Part shown: piece after piece, positions 8,458 through 17,996 of the stretch
Layout: every line of letters starts with the position of its first letter
Position numbering within the stretch: the first letter of the stretch is position 1
Source: Chryseobacterium lactis
GTDB lineage: Bacteria; Bacteroidota; Bacteroidia; Flavobacteriales; Weeksellaceae
NCBI RefSeq assembly: GCF_003815875.1
Contig: NZ_CP033924.1
Location: 1,426,001 to 1,490,000 of the forward strand
DNA length: 64,000 nt
Direction of reading: 5' to 3'
Made by a program: the position numbers and the translations under genes
The notes under the pieces: generated by a model
What the model saw: only the letters and a program-made list of their open reading frames with translations
Told to the model about the DNA's origin: nothing
The model's database searches: none

Positions 8458-9201
8458 TTAATTCAGAAGCCAGTCGTACCCTTTTTCTTCAAGTTCTAAT
8501 GCTAAAGACTTATCACCTGTTTTGATGATTTTTCCATTAGCTAAAACGTGAACGAAATCCGGTTGAATATAGTTAAGCAATCTCTGATAGTGTGTAATCA
8601 AAAGAACTGCATTTCCTTCATTTTTAAATTGGTTTACCCCATCTGCAACAATTCTTAAAGCATCGATATCCAATCCTGAATCTGTTTCATCAAGAATAGC
8701 TAATTTTGGATTAAGCATCATCATCTGGAAAATTTCGTTTCTTTTCTTTTCACCTCCCGAAAATCCTTCATTTAATGATCTTGAAAGGAAATCTTTTTTA
8801 ATTCCTAGTTTTTCAGATTTTTCACGAATTAATGCTAGCATTTCTTTTGCCGGCATTTCTGCTAATCCGTTTGCCTTTCTGGTTTCATTTAAAGCAGCTT
8901 TGATAAAGTTGGTTACTGAAACTCCCGGAATTTCTACTGGGTACTGGAAAGAAAGGAAGATTCCTTTGTGAGCTCTGTCTTCAGGAGCGTCTTCGCTAAT
9001 GTCTTCTCCCTGGAAAAGAATTTCTCCGTCTGTTACTTCGTAATCCTCTTTTCCGGCAATTACAGAAGAAAGAGTAGATTTACCAGCTCCGTTCGGCCCC
9101 ATGATAGCGTGAACTTCACCCGGCTTTATTTCAAGATTAATCCCTTTTAATATTTCTGCGCCATCTTCAATTTTGGCGTGAAGGTTTTTAATTTCTAACA
9201 T
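8458..9201 (-). CDS. sufC: Fe-S cluster assembly ATPase SufC
   Basis: SufC is the ABC-type ATPase of the SufBCD complex. The 247 residues contain Walker [10 protein letters not shown] (about 35-43), the Q-loop, the family-specific signature FSGGEKKR (about 149-156), Walker [13 protein letters not shown] and the switch histidine in LLITHY. Length is normal for SufC. It lies 151 bases downstream of sufB, which is a wide gap for an operon, but gene order and strand support co-transcription. Confidence 0.97.
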   Translation of the reverse strand: MLEIKNLHAKIEDGAEILKGINLEIKPGEVHAIMGPNGAGKSTLSSVIAGKEDYEVTDGEILFQGEDISEDAPEDRAHKGIFLSFQYPVEIPGVSVTNFIKAALNETRKANGLAEMPAKEMLALIREKSEKLGIKKDFLSRSLNEGFSGGEKKRNEIFQMMMLNPKLAILDETDSGLDIDALRIVADGVNQFKNEGNAVLLITHYQRLLNYIQPDFVHVLANGKIIKTGDKSLALELEEKGYDWLLN

Positions 9202-9352
9202 TTTATTCAGGTTTATCGCAAAGTCAGACTAACATTTGTCTTTTGTAATCCTAACCATAATTACAAAAGCACTGACATTGCAGATGAAATACTATTTTAT
9301 TTATTTAAACATTAAAGAATTGTAAATACTTACGTTCTTAATGTTGATGATT

Positions 9353-10801
9353 TTATCCGACACTTCCTTCAAGGGAAATTTCCAATAACTTCTGTGCTTC
9401 AATGGCAAATTCCATAGGAAGTTTATTTAGAACCTCCTTACTGAAACCGTTTACGATCAAAGCAATTGCTCTTTCCGTATCGATACCTCTTTGGTTACAA
9501 TAGAAAATCTGATCTTCCCCGATTTTTGACGTCGTTGCTTCATGCTCCAATTGTGCTGTAGGATCTTTGATTTCAATGTAAGGGAAGGTATGTGCTCCAC
9601 ATTCATTACCCATCAACAAAGAGTCACATTGAGAGAAGTTTCTCGCTCCTTTAGCAGAAGGCATTACTTTTACCTGTCCTCTGTATGAGTTTTGAGATTT
9701 TCCTGCAGAAATACCTTTTGAAATAATCGTTGACTTGGTGTTTTTTCCAATGTGGATCATTTTTGTTCCGGTATCTGCATATTGGTGGTTATTGGTTACC
9801 GCGATAGAGTAGAACTCCCCGATAGATCCGTCACCTTTCAGGATACAAGATGGATACTTCCATGTTACTGCTGAACCTGTTTCAACCTGAGTCCATGAGA
9901 TTTTTGCATTTCTCTCACAAAGACCTCTCTTTGTTACAAAGTTGAAAACACCTCCTTTTCCTTCTTCATTACCAGGGTACCAGTTCTGAACCGTTGAATA
10001 TTTGATTTCTGCATTGTCTAATGCAATCAGTTCTACCACCGCTGCGTGAAGCTGATTTTCGTCTCTTGACGGAGCTGTACATCCTTCAAGATAAGAAACG
10101 TAACTTCCTTCGTCCGCAATAACAAGTGTTCTTTCAAACTGACCTGTTCCTGCCTGGTTGATACGGAAATAAGTAGAAAGCTCCATCGGACATTTTACAC
10201 CCTTAGGAATATAACAGAAACTTCCGTCAGAAAATACTGCGGAATTCAAAGCTGCATAAAAGTTATCTCCTCTCGGAACAACTTTTCCAAGATATTTTCT
10301 TACTAAATCAGGATGGTTTTTAATCGCTTCAGAAATGGAACAGAAAATAATTCCTTTTTCTGCCAGCGTATCCTGGAAAGTGGTTTTTACAGAAACTGAG
10401 TCAATTACAATATCTACGGCTACTCCTGAAAGTCTTTTTTGCTCTTCGATATTAATCCCTAGCTTTTCGAAAGTTTTCAGCAATTCCGGGTCTACCTGAT
10501 CAAGACTTTCCAGTTCAGGTTTTGCCTTTGGAGCAGCATAGTAACGGATGGCCTGGAAATCGGGTTTTTCATATTTGATGTTGGCCCAATTAGGCTCCAC
10601 CATTTTTAACCAGATTTTAAAAGACTCCAAACGCCATTCTGTCATCCATTCCGGCTCTTCTTTTTTAGCAGAGATGGCACGGACGATATCTTCATTTAAA
10701 CCAATTGGGAAGTCTTCATAATCAATCTTCGTTTCCCAACCGAATTCATATTTTTTATTTTCTAGATCGACTCTTAAATCGTCTTCAGTATATTTACTCA
10801 T
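9353..10801 (-). CDS. sufB: Fe-S cluster assembly protein SufB
   Basis: SufB is the scaffold subunit that receives sulfur and assembles the cluster with SufC and SufD. The 482-residue protein shows family blocks including [38 protein letters not shown] and [19 protein letters not shown], with conserved cysteines. The C-terminal [20 protein letters not shown] matches the SufB/SufD tail. Length is close to E. coli SufB (about 495). It follows the A-type carrier gene by 83 bases in the minus-strand suf operon. Confidence 0.97.
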   Translation of the reverse strand: MSKYTEDDLRVDLENKKYEFGWETKIDYEDFPIGLNEDIVRAISAKKEEPEWMTEWRLESFKIWLKMVEPNWANIKYEKPDFQAIRYYAAPKAKPELESLDQVDPELLKTFEKLGINIEEQKRLSGVAVDIVIDSVSVKTTFQDTLAEKGIIFCSISEAIKNHPDLVRKYLGKVVPRGDNFYAALNSAVFSDGSFCYIPKGVKCPMELSTYFRINQAGTGQFERTLVIADEGSYVSYLEGCTAPSRDENQLHAAVVELIALDNAEIKYSTVQNWYPGNEEGKGGVFNFVTKRGLCERNAKISWTQVETGSAVTWKYPSCILKGDGSIGEFYSIAVTNNHQYADTGTKMIHIGKNTKSTIISKGISAGKSQNSYRGQVKVMPSAKGARNFSQCDSLLMGNECGAHTFPYIEIKDPTAQLEHEATTSKIGEDQIFYCNQRGIDTERAIALIVNGFSKEVLNKLPMEFAIEAQKLLEISLEGSVG

Positions 10802-10884
10802 TATTTTTTTTTAGATTTCAGATTTAGATCTCAGCGTTCAGAAATATATCTGAGGCTTGAAAACTAGTATCTTATGTCTTTTCT

Positions 10885-11214
10885 CTAAAGACTAAATGAT
10901 TCCCCACATCCACATGTTCTGGATGCATTCGGGTTGTTGAAAACGAACCCTTTTCCGTTCAATCCTCCTGAATATTCAAGAGTTGTTCCTGCTAAATAAA
11001 GAATGGATTTTTTATCTATAATAATTTTAATGTTATTATCTTCAAAAATCTGATCTGTGTCTGTTTTTTGGTTGTCAAACTTTAAAACATACTCTAAACC
11101 AGAGCATCCTCCACTTTTCACCCCCACTCTTATATAATCTTCAGCAGGGTTAAAACCATCTTCAGTCATCAACTGAATGGCTTTCTCCTTTGCATAGTCT
11201 GATACTTTTATCAT
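10885..11214 (-). CDS. A-type Fe-S carrier protein (HesB/IscA/SufA family)
   Basis: A-type carriers pass assembled Fe-S clusters to apo-proteins. This 109-residue protein has the three invariant cysteines: Cys37 in GGCSGLEY, and Cys101 and Cys103 in TCGCGESF. It is the first gene of the suf operon, directly behind a good promoter, so SufA is the likely role, although sequence alone does not split SufA from IscA or ErpA. No SufE or SufU partner is visible nearby, and the desulfurase gene sufS lies 33 kb away at 43770. Confidence 0.93.
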   Translation of the reverse strand: MIKVSDYAKEKAIQLMTEDGFNPAEDYIRVGVKSGGCSGLEYVLKFDNQKTDTDQIFEDNNIKIIIDKKSILYLAGTTLEYSGGLNGKGFVFNNPNASRTCGCGESFSL

Positions 11215-11242
11215 TGTATTTATTTAGAATGATTTAATGATG

Positions 11243-11273
11243 CAAAAATACGAACTAATTTCCGCAATCTCAA
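11243..11273 (-). promoter_or_regulatory. Predicted suf operon promoter
   Basis: On the minus strand TTG (11273-11271), 20 bases and TATTTTTG (11250-11243) match the Bacteroidota consensus. The -7 box ends 28 bases before the first suf gene. I saw no clear IscR or Fur site. Confidence 0.6.
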
Positions 11274-11419
11274 ATCGAAGATATCTATTTTAATGATTCT
11301 GATATTAATAGGGGTTTATTTTTACAATTGGGGTATGTTAAAGTTGTATAAAACTCTTCTTCAAGTAGTTTGAGAGTTTAACCTTGAAACCTCTTTTTGA
11401 TCTATAAAAGAAATCAGCA

Positions 11420-12355
11420 ATGAGACAAAAATTACTTGGCTTTTTTGTGTTATTCTTAATAACCATGTCATATGGGCAGACTACTAGGTACATTTATGAA
11501 ACGGCCGTAAACCCCGATTCAATTAATCTGGTGGGTATGAAAACAGAGAGAACTTTCCTGGATGTGAAGGGAGACCGGTCTTTATTTATCAGCGAAAATA
11601 AATTAATAAAGGATTCTCTTTTTGTTTCTTTTAAATCAGAAATAAAAGAAAACAGTAAGAAAGAAGAAAAAGATTTTTCGAAATTGGAAGGAAAGAGACA
11701 TCCTGAGCCTACTTTTTTTGACTATTTTATCACGAAAAATATTCCGGAGCACAAAGTATATTACTACGACAGAATTGCCGGTAAACAAATTTATTATCAG
11801 GAAGACAGACCCTTGAAATGGGAAATATCCAATGGTACTGAGAAGCAAAACGGTTATGCTGCCCAAAAAGCAGTTGTTAATTTTGGTGGAAGAGTCTGGA
11901 TTGCATGGTTTACAAAAGATATTGCTGTTTCTGACGGACCTTACAAGTTTTCTGGATTGCCGGGTTTGATTGTTAAGCTGGAAGATGAAAATGGTGATTA
12001 TAAATTTGATCTTGTTAAGAAAATTACGGTAAAGAATGCTTTTGAAGAAGCTATAAGCCCCGATGCGAAGCAAAGTACAAGAGTCAACTTCCATGGAGAT
12101 AAGGCTGCACTTGAATTGGAATTCGGCAAAAACAGAAGAACAATGGCCGGAGATAGCGGCGGTGGGAATATGAACTTTAGTGGCGGAGGAAGACATGGAG
12201 GAGGAATGAACGGTGGCGGAATGAGAGGCGGCGGTCATTCAGGAGGTGGAATGCACAGAGGAATGGAAGGAAATAATGTTCCTGCACAAGGAGCTTCCGG
12301 AGGAGCTTTTCCAATGCAAAGCAGTACGAGTGAAAATCCAATTGAATTAAAATAA
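11420..12355 (+). CDS. GLPGLI family secreted protein with Gly/Met/His-rich tail
   Basis: This 311-residue protein belongs to the GLPGLI family, exported proteins of unknown function found in Bacteroidota. It has a signal peptide (1-19, cut after MSYG). The name motif is exact: GLPGLI at 179-184, within GPYKFSGLPGLIVKLED. Residues 245-285 are a low-complexity stretch of Gly repeats carrying Met, His and Arg, which could bind metal; that is inference. It ends in ENPIELK. A second family member starts ten bases after the stop, so the two form an operon. A divergent suf promoter lies upstream. Confidence 0.9.
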   Translation: MRQKLLGFFVLFLITMSYGQTTRYIYETAVNPDSINLVGMKTERTFLDVKGDRSLFISENKLIKDSLFVSFKSEIKENSKKEEKDFSKLEGKRHPEPTFFDYFITKNIPEHKVYYYDRIAGKQIYYQEDRPLKWEISNGTEKQNGYAAQKAVVNFGGRVWIAWFTKDIAVSDGPYKFSGLPGLIVKLEDENGDYKFDLVKKITVKNAFEEAISPDAKQSTRVNFHGDKAALELEFGKNRRTMAGDSGGGNMNFSGGGRHGGGMNGGGMRGGGHSGGGMHRGMEGNNVPAQGASGGAFPMQSSTSENPIELK

Positions 12356-12365
12356 AAAAATATAA

Positions 12366-13223
12366 ATGAAAAAATTAAGTATTATAGCTTTGGCGCTTTT
12401 CATACAATCTATCTCGGCACAAGTCAACCGATTTGTGTATCAGGTAACGATGAAGCCAGATGCAGAAAATAAAGCAGATATTAAGTCGGAGAATGCATAT
12501 CTGGATATCTCCGCAGATAAATCAATGTTTTATTCTGAAAACAGGATCAAGAGAGATTCCATTATGCAGAAGGCATTTCAGGGTGGCGGTGGAAGAGGAA
12601 GTATCAACAGAGATCAGATGGAAGGGCTGAGAACCAATATCAGTTATTCTGTTGAAAAAGATAAAGCGAATCAGAAAACATATTTTAAAGATCGAATAGG
12701 GCGGGATCTTTATTCTTATGAAGAAGACAGGCCATTGAGCTGGAAGATTTCTTCGGAGACAAGAAAAATAGGCGAGTATAGGGTTCAAAAAGCAGAGACG
12801 GATTTTGGAGGCAGAAAATGGACGGCATGGTTTACAACGGATCTTCCTTATCAGGATGGGCCTTACAAATTTGGAGGACTTCCCGGTTTGATTGTAAAAG
12901 TAGAGGATGATAAAGGAGACTATTCTTTTGATCTGATGAAAAATTATAAGGTTGCTGATTTTCCATCACTTAATCAATTTGGAAATACGTTAAAAGTAAA
13001 GAGGACTGACTTTGCTAAACAGCAGCAGAAATTCAAAACAGATCCTATGTCATTTATGACCCAAAGTGGAGGACAGGGTGGATTTTCTACGACCAGAATA
13101 GGAGGTGGAGGAAGAGGCCCGGGTGGCGGAGGAAATCAAAATCCGGCTGATATGAGAAAGAGAATGGAGGAAAGAGTAAAAGAAGATGCCAAGAAAAATT
13201 CTAATCCAATCGAATTGCAATAA
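12366..13223 (+). CDS. GLPGLI family secreted protein, second copy
   Basis: The 285-residue paralogue of the preceding gene has a signal peptide (1-19, cut after SISA) and the GLPGLI motif at 171-176 in the matching context GPYKFGGLPGLIVKVED. Shared blocks are EEDRPL..WKIS and FGGRKWTAWFTTDLPY. It has a shorter Gly/Arg-rich stretch in the C-terminal part and ends in SNPIELQ, like its neighbour. The function of both is unknown. A terminator follows directly. Confidence 0.9.
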   Translation: MKKLSIIALALFIQSISAQVNRFVYQVTMKPDAENKADIKSENAYLDISADKSMFYSENRIKRDSIMQKAFQGGGGRGSINRDQMEGLRTNISYSVEKDKANQKTYFKDRIGRDLYSYEEDRPLSWKISSETRKIGEYRVQKAETDFGGRKWTAWFTTDLPYQDGPYKFGGLPGLIVKVEDDKGDYSFDLMKNYKVADFPSLNQFGNTLKVKRTDFAKQQQKFKTDPMSFMTQSGGQGGFSTTRIGGGGRGPGGGGNQNPADMRKRMEERVKEDAKKNSNPIELQ

Positions 13224-13227
13224 ACGA

Positions 13228-13259
13228 AAAAGAGCGGCCTCATTTGAGATCGCTCTTTT
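13228..13259. terminator. Terminator between the GLPGLI pair and the zinc peptidase gene
   Basis: AAAAGAGCG and CGCTCTTTT arms flank an inner CTCA/TGAG pairing. It starts five bases after the second GLPGLI stop, and A/T flanks on both sides allow use from either strand. Confidence 0.75.
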
Positions 13260-13282
13260 GCTATTTAGATAATGTAAGTTTA

Positions 13283-14146
13283 TTACTTTAAAAGCTGGTT
13301 GAAAGTATCACCTTGTCTGATATCTCCGGTGTTGTAGCCCTTCATAAACCATTCTTTACGTTGAGCAGAAGATCCATGGGTAAAACTTTCTTGATTGACA
13401 TATCCTTGTGATCTTTTCTGGATATTATCATCTCCTACAGCTTGTGCTGCGTCTATTGCAGACTGAATATCTCCAGGTTCAAGAATTTTTTTGGAATCGT
13501 CTGTTCTTTTAGCCCAAACTCCGGCATAAAAATCGGCTTGTAATTCTGTGGCTACAGAGACTCTGTTCATTTGTTCTTCAGAATACTTTCCGCTTCTTCT
13601 CAACGCATCTACTTTTTGAGTGGTACCTAAGAGAGTTTGTATATGATGCCCCATTTCATGGGCAAGAACGTAGGCTACGGTAAACTCTGTGACTTTAGCA
13701 CCAAACCTTTGCTGAAGCTCATTAAAGAAACTCATATCCATATAGATCTTTTGATCGGCAGGGCAATAAAACGGTCCCATTGCAGATTGAGCTGTACCGC
13801 AGGCTGAATTTGTCGTAGTCTGAAAAAGTACAATTTCCGGATCGGTGTATTTCATCCCATTTTCTGTAAAAATCTGATCCCAGGTCTGGGTATTCCAGGC
13901 TGCCATCATTTTGACCATTTCGCCAATATTTTTTTCCTCTGCTGTAAGTTCTCTTTTTTCACCGGAATTTCCGCTAGATTGTATGCTCCCGGAATTTAAA
14001 ATACCGGAAGGATCACCTCCTAAAAAGAATACAATTGCAGCGATAATTAAAGTTCCAAGGCCTCCACCTACAATCATACCGCCTCCGCCACCTCCGGAAC
14101 CACGGCGGTCATCAACGTTTCCGCCTCTGTCGTCTGTCCATCTCAT
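13283..14146 (-). CDS. Neutral zinc metallopeptidase, YpfJ family
   Basis: The 287-residue protein has a Gly-rich, charged N-terminus (1-23), one membrane segment at about 25-45 and a large extracytoplasmic domain. The zinc site is HEMGH at 163-167, within YVLAHEMGHHIQ. Two cysteines at about 116 and 128 and the YCPADQKIYMD motif are typical of the YpfJ/neutral zinc metallopeptidase family. Family proteins are about this length. The natural substrate is unknown. It is a single gene convergent with the GLPGLI pair. Confidence 0.9.
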   Translation of the reverse strand: MRWTDDRGGNVDDRRGSGGGGGGMIVGGGLGTLIIAAIVFFLGGDPSGILNSGSIQSSGNSGEKRELTAEEKNIGEMVKMMAAWNTQTWDQIFTENGMKYTDPEIVLFQTTTNSACGTAQSAMGPFYCPADQKIYMDMSFFNELQQRFGAKVTEFTVAYVLAHEMGHHIQTLLGTTQKVDALRRSGKYSEEQMNRVSVATELQADFYAGVWAKRTDDSKKILEPGDIQSAIDAAQAVGDDNIQKRSQGYVNQESFTHGSSAQRKEWFMKGYNTGDIRQGDTFNQLLK

Positions 14147-14290
14147 ATCAATGTTTTTTTGTTACGTAAATTTATAAAATTAAAGTTTACAACCATTTAT
14201 AAAATTATAGAATGATTTTCTTATTAGCCATACTGATTCACCTCGCCATCATCTAATAGTATTTCTTTAGGCAGATAAAGCTGAAAAACA

Positions 14291-14321
14291 AAATAAGAGG
14301 ATGTATGAAATCCTCTTATTT
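14291..14321. terminator. Terminator of the sulfatase gene
   Basis: A perfect 11-bp stem AAATAAGAGGA with its complement and a 9-base loop lies 39 bases past the minus-strand stop at 14360. The flanks are A- and T-rich. Confidence 0.65.
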
Positions 14322-14359
14322 AAAAATGTATATTTTATATTTTGAAACATAAATAATGA

Positions 14360-16438
14360 CTATTTATTCAGCTGTTTTGTTTTCAGCCAGTACGACGTAG
14401 ACTGATAAGCAGAAATGGCATCATCTACCAGTTTCTGATCTGTGTTTTTTAACAGCTTTTCGTCGTAATAAAGTTTAAACTCCGGAGCGAGATCACTCTT
14501 TTCCAATTCCAAAGAATACTGTTTTGCTTTTTTCACAGGTGAAATAATCGTTAAGCGATTATCTTTTACAAATCCTAAATCCTGGTAGGTTGCAATATAC
14601 GCCTTAGGTTGGAATTCTTTTTTGAAGACATCCTGGCCCAAAAACTTGGACTGATAACTGAAATTAAGCAATCCTAATAGAGTAGGCATTACATCGATCT
14701 GTGACATAAGACCATCAAACTTCTGAGGCTGAATAAATCCATCAGAGAAGATCATCGCAGGAATTCTGTATTTGTCCATTGGAAGTTCTGTTTTTCCTGC
14801 ACTGGAAGCACAGTGGTCGGCAATGATCACAAAGACCGTATTTTTATACCAGTCCTGTTTTTTAGCCATATCGAAAAACAGTTTTAAAGAATAATCGGTA
14901 TATTTTACACCACCTTCACGGGATTTTGAGGTTCCGGGAATATCGATTCTTCCATCAGGATAAGTAAAAGGTCTGTGATTAGAAACCGTCATCCAATGAT
15001 TAAAGAATGGTTTTCCTGATTTGGATTCAGCATTCATTACCTGAATTGCTTTTCTCGCCATATCTTCATCAGCAACACCCCAAACATTGGCAAAAGTAAT
15101 TTCTTCCGGTTTAAAGTTATTCCTGTCTACAATACCGTATCCGTTTCCTCCGAAGAAGTCCTGCATATTATCAAAATAACTATATCCACCATATAAAAAC
15201 TTCACATCATAGCCTTTGGATTTAAAGACACTTCCTGTTGTAAATTTATTTTTATTGTCATTTCTTTTAATAATACTTTCTCCGGCTGTAGGAGGAATAC
15301 AAAGTGTCAGGGCTTCCAATCCACGCACTGTTCTGTTTCCTGTTGCATAGAGATTGGTGAAAAGTAGTGACTTGTCTGCCAGACTGTCTAAGAATGGAGT
15401 GATTTTTTGTGTATTTCCATAATGTTCCATGAAGTCTGCTGAGAGACTTTCAATAGAAATTAACACTACATTTTTCTTTTGTTCAGGCTGCTCCGGAGCG
15501 ATATTTCTGGAAAGCGTTTGCTGCGGGTATTGACTCAGGAGATTCTTTTCAGCCTGTTGTTGATTAATCTGAGAGTAAAACTGGAAATAATCGAGTTCAT
15601 TATGAGTGAAGGCCCAGTAGAACTTAGGAAGTCCGTTGGCTTCAATTTCATCAGCAAATACATTGTCAGATTTGATCTGCATTAATGATGGAATTGCTAA
15701 TGCACTCAATGCACAAAGTACGATAAATGAGCCCAGTAAAACCATTTTTTGTTTAAAGTTGGGAAGCTCGAGAAGCTCGTCTTTTGTTTTTTTATAAATA
15801 AACCATGTAATGGTCAACGTAACAATCATAATACCGGAAAATAAGGGAATAACCGGGTAGCTTTCCATAATATTTCCGATAACTTCATTGGTATAGATCA
15901 GATAATCTACTGCAATAAAATTATATCTTACTCCAAATTCATTATAAAAGAAGTATTCACTTACTCCGTTGAAAATAATGACCAGAACATATAATAAAAG
16001 CGTAGTGAAATAGAGTACATTACGGATTTTGATTCGCTGCGTAGGGAGGAAAAGCATTAATCCGAAGAAAAGAGTCTTTATCCCTACAAAAGTAAGAGCA
16101 ATTTCCGTCACAGATCCTCCGTATTGTTTGAAAATATTATTTGGAATAAGCCATATATAAAGGAAAAATAGGGCCAGGGCTCCAAAAATAATGTATCCGT
16201 AAGGTTTTTTGTATTTCGAATTGGAAAGAAAGAGAAAGTAGAGAGCCAGTATTGCACTGGCCAGAATAAAGACAAAAATATCATTTAAAAGGCCTACAAA
16301 CAGAACTTTTACGACTTCGAAAAATCCAAAACTAGCAGTAGTAATCGGATGGAAAAAGAATACGGCTCTTATTATCAGTGAAATAATAAGATAAAAAATT
16401 CCAAGATAGAGGAATGGCTTTATTTTTTTTAAAAACAT
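14360..16438 (-). CDS. LTA synthase-like membrane sulfatase-fold protein
   Basis: The product has about five to six membrane segments in residues 1-250 and a large periplasmic alkaline-phosphatase-superfamily domain after 320. Active-site features are Glu330 in VVLISIES, the likely nucleophile Thr370 in TGNRTVRG, and VFVIIADHCASS near the end with metal ligands. Such enzymes transfer phosphoglycerol or phosphoethanolamine to envelope glycans or lipids; which applies here is not determinable. The frame is open to 16486, but a -7 box at 16465-16472 lies inside that extension, so I start at 16438 (692 residues). It stands alone on the minus strand. Confidence 0.87.
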   Translation of the reverse strand: MFLKKIKPFLYLGIFYLIISLIIRAVFFFHPITTASFGFFEVVKVLFVGLLNDIFVFILASAILALYFLFLSNSKYKKPYGYIIFGALALFFLYIWLIPNNIFKQYGGSVTEIALTFVGIKTLFFGLMLFLPTQRIKIRNVLYFTTLLLYVLVIIFNGVSEYFFYNEFGVRYNFIAVDYLIYTNEVIGNIMESYPVIPLFSGIMIVTLTITWFIYKKTKDELLELPNFKQKMVLLGSFIVLCALSALAIPSLMQIKSDNVFADEIEANGLPKFYWAFTHNELDYFQFYSQINQQQAEKNLLSQYPQQTLSRNIAPEQPEQKKNVVLISIESLSADFMEHYGNTQKITPFLDSLADKSLLFTNLYATGNRTVRGLEALTLCIPPTAGESIIKRNDNKNKFTTGSVFKSKGYDVKFLYGGYSYFDNMQDFFGGNGYGIVDRNNFKPEEITFANVWGVADEDMARKAIQVMNAESKSGKPFFNHWMTVSNHRPFTYPDGRIDIPGTSKSREGGVKYTDYSLKLFFDMAKKQDWYKNTVFVIIADHCASSAGKTELPMDKYRIPAMIFSDGFIQPQKFDGLMSQIDVMPTLLGLLNFSYQSKFLGQDVFKKEFQPKAYIATYQDLGFVKDNRLTIISPVKKAKQYSLELEKSDLAPEFKLYYDEKLLKNTDQKLVDDAISAYQSTSYWLKTKQLNK

Positions 16439-16464
16439 GTAGTAACTATCTATATTAGTTTTCA

Positions 16465-16472
16465 CAAAGATA
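16465..16472 (-). promoter_or_regulatory. -7 element of the sulfatase gene
   Basis: TATCTTTG on the minus strand ends 26 bases before the ATG at 16438. No well-placed TTG is seen. It excludes the longer start at 16486 if it is used. Confidence 0.4.
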
Positions 16473-16600
16473 GTTTTTGTAGGCAACTTTTAATATAAAA
16501 AAGTGAAAACATAGCGTTTATTAGTAAGATTTTATAAGTTTTAAGACAAAAAAATACGTTCGTTTGCCAAAGTCTCATTTATTCTAATTGGGAAGTCCAC

Positions 16601-16627
16601 AAAAAAAGGACTATTAAAAAATAGTCC
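16601..16627 (-). terminator. Terminator of ribH
   Basis: On the minus strand GGACTATT, a T-rich loop, AATAGTCC and then seven T form a standard terminator 27 bases after the ribH stop. Confidence 0.85.
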
Positions 16628-16653
16628 ATTCTATATTGTTGGATAGAGTATGG

Positions 16654-17172
16654 TTAAGAATGTCCGAAACCAATATTCCCTTTTTTATCAGATAGTTTCT
16701 TTTTGAAATCAATCATTCTTAGAGCGGTTACGGCTGCTTCTACTCCTTTATTTCCTAAGTCGCCACCACTTCTTGCGATAGATTGCTCTTTGTTGTCATC
16801 TGTCAATACGCAGAAGATCGTAGGAGTATCAGTCATGATGTTACAGTCTTTAATACCTTGTGCTACTGCAGAACAAACGTAATCAAAGTGAGGCGTTTCG
16901 CCACGGATCACACATCCGATAGAGATTACCGCATCAAATTTTCTTTCTTTGCAAAGCTGCATGCTTGCGTAGCTTAATTCAAACGCTCCCGGAACCGGAA
17001 AAAGTTTGATGTTTTCAGGCTTTACTCCTTCTTTTTCAAGAATTTCCAAAGCTGCATCACGAAGATTATAGGTTACAAAATCATTCCACTCGGCAAAAAC
17101 AATGCCGATAGAAAAATCTTCGGCATTGGATATATGAAGTGGCTTGTAATCGGAAAGATTAACTGTTGCCAT
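16654..17172 (-). CDS. ribH: 6,7-dimethyl-8-ribityllumazine synthase
   Basis: Lumazine synthase condenses 5-amino-6-ribitylamino-uracil with dihydroxybutanone phosphate in riboflavin synthesis, and is usually an icosahedral assembly. The 172-residue protein has the FAEWND substrate-binding segment, VPGAFELSYA, the IGCVIRGETPHFDYV segment with the catalytic histidine, and NKGVEAA near the end. Length is slightly above the common 155 because of short extensions at both ends. It follows the TPR protein gene by three bases, so both are in one transcript. No other rib gene and no FMN riboswitch is visible here. Confidence 0.96.
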   Translation of the reverse strand: MATVNLSDYKPLHISNAEDFSIGIVFAEWNDFVTYNLRDAALEILEKEGVKPENIKLFPVPGAFELSYASMQLCKERKFDAVISIGCVIRGETPHFDYVCSAVAQGIKDCNIMTDTPTIFCVLTDDNKEQSIARSGGDLGNKGVEAAVTALRMIDFKKKLSDKKGNIGFGHS

Positions 17173-17175
17173 TTT

Positions 17176-17883
17176 TTAATAATATTTAGTCATTTCTATA
17201 TAAGAATCAGACATTCCGTTGTCGTAGTCTTGATATTTCTCGTCAATTGCAGAGAAATATTTTTTAGCCTCTGCGTTTTTCTTTAATCCTAAAGCTACAA
17301 CACCTGCTTTTCTTGTGAAGAAGTAAGTTGTATAAGGATCATCAGAAGCAGTAGCAGCTTTGTCAAGTAAACTTAAAGCTTCATCGTTCTTATTTAATCC
17401 TGATTTAGCATCTGCCATAGCACCATACTTCATGGCTACCAAGGTTTTGTTGTCAGAAGAAAATTTATCCAAAAGATCATATGCTTCCTGGAATTTTCCT
17501 TCTTTGAATTTCAGTAACCCGGCATTATAAGCGGAAAGCTGTCCAACACTTGTTCCTGAATACTCATTATATGTACCTGCAAAACCAGGGTTTGCTGCTG
17601 ATTTTCCTCCTAAAGCTTCTTTATCTTTACCTTCTGCAAGGTTTTTTTGAGCAGCAAGGAAACTTTTTACAGCTTCAGTATTTTTAGGGGCAACTACAAA
17701 TTGCTTGTATCCGAAGAATCCTAAAACGCCTAACACTAAAACTCCAAATACAATACCCAGAGGTTTTGAATATTTTTCAAGAAATCTCTCAGTGTTTAAA
17801 GCCTCTCTGTCAAGGTCTTTAAAGAACTCAACCGTTTCTTTACCTTCTTGCTCATTCTGAGCATTCTTTCCCAATTTTGCCAT
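17176..17883 (-). CDS. Membrane-anchored tetratricopeptide-type protein (YfgM-like)
   Basis: The 235-residue protein has a charged cytoplasmic N-terminus (1-40), one membrane segment at about 42-62, and a periplasmic helical region with repeats that resemble TPR units (for example AYNAGLLKFKEGKFQEAYDLL and the following ALSLLDKAATAS). Topology and length resemble E. coli YfgM, which attaches to the Sec translocon and chaperones; that role is only an analogy here. It is the first gene of a two-gene unit with ribH, behind a good promoter. Confidence 0.8.
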   Translation of the reverse strand: MAKLGKNAQNEQEGKETVEFFKDLDREALNTERFLEKYSKPLGIVFGVLVLGVLGFFGYKQFVVAPKNTEAVKSFLAAQKNLAEGKDKEALGGKSAANPGFAGTYNEYSGTSVGQLSAYNAGLLKFKEGKFQEAYDLLDKFSSDNKTLVAMKYGAMADAKSGLNKNDEALSLLDKAATASDDPYTTYFFTRKAGVVALGLKKNAEAKKYFSAIDEKYQDYDNGMSDSYIEMTKYY

Positions 17884-17904
17884 AAGTTTTTAAAAATTGA
17901 AATG

Positions 17905-17934
17905 CAAATTTAATTGTTTCTGAATGATTTACAA
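17905..17934 (-). promoter_or_regulatory. Predicted promoter of the TPR-ribH unit
   Basis: On the minus strand TTG (17934-17932), 19 bases and TAAATTTG (17912-17905) match the consensus. The box ends 21 bases before the ATG. Confidence 0.6.
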
Positions 17935-17996
17935 AATACTTTATCAGTATTATTGTTTAAATGTTATCAATTCTTGTGTATTGATTGTAAAAACGG

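Noticed and set aside
11636-12238. A 200-codon open frame on the minus strand
   Set aside because: It is antisense to the first GLPGLI gene and is Ser/Phe-rich by codon reflection.
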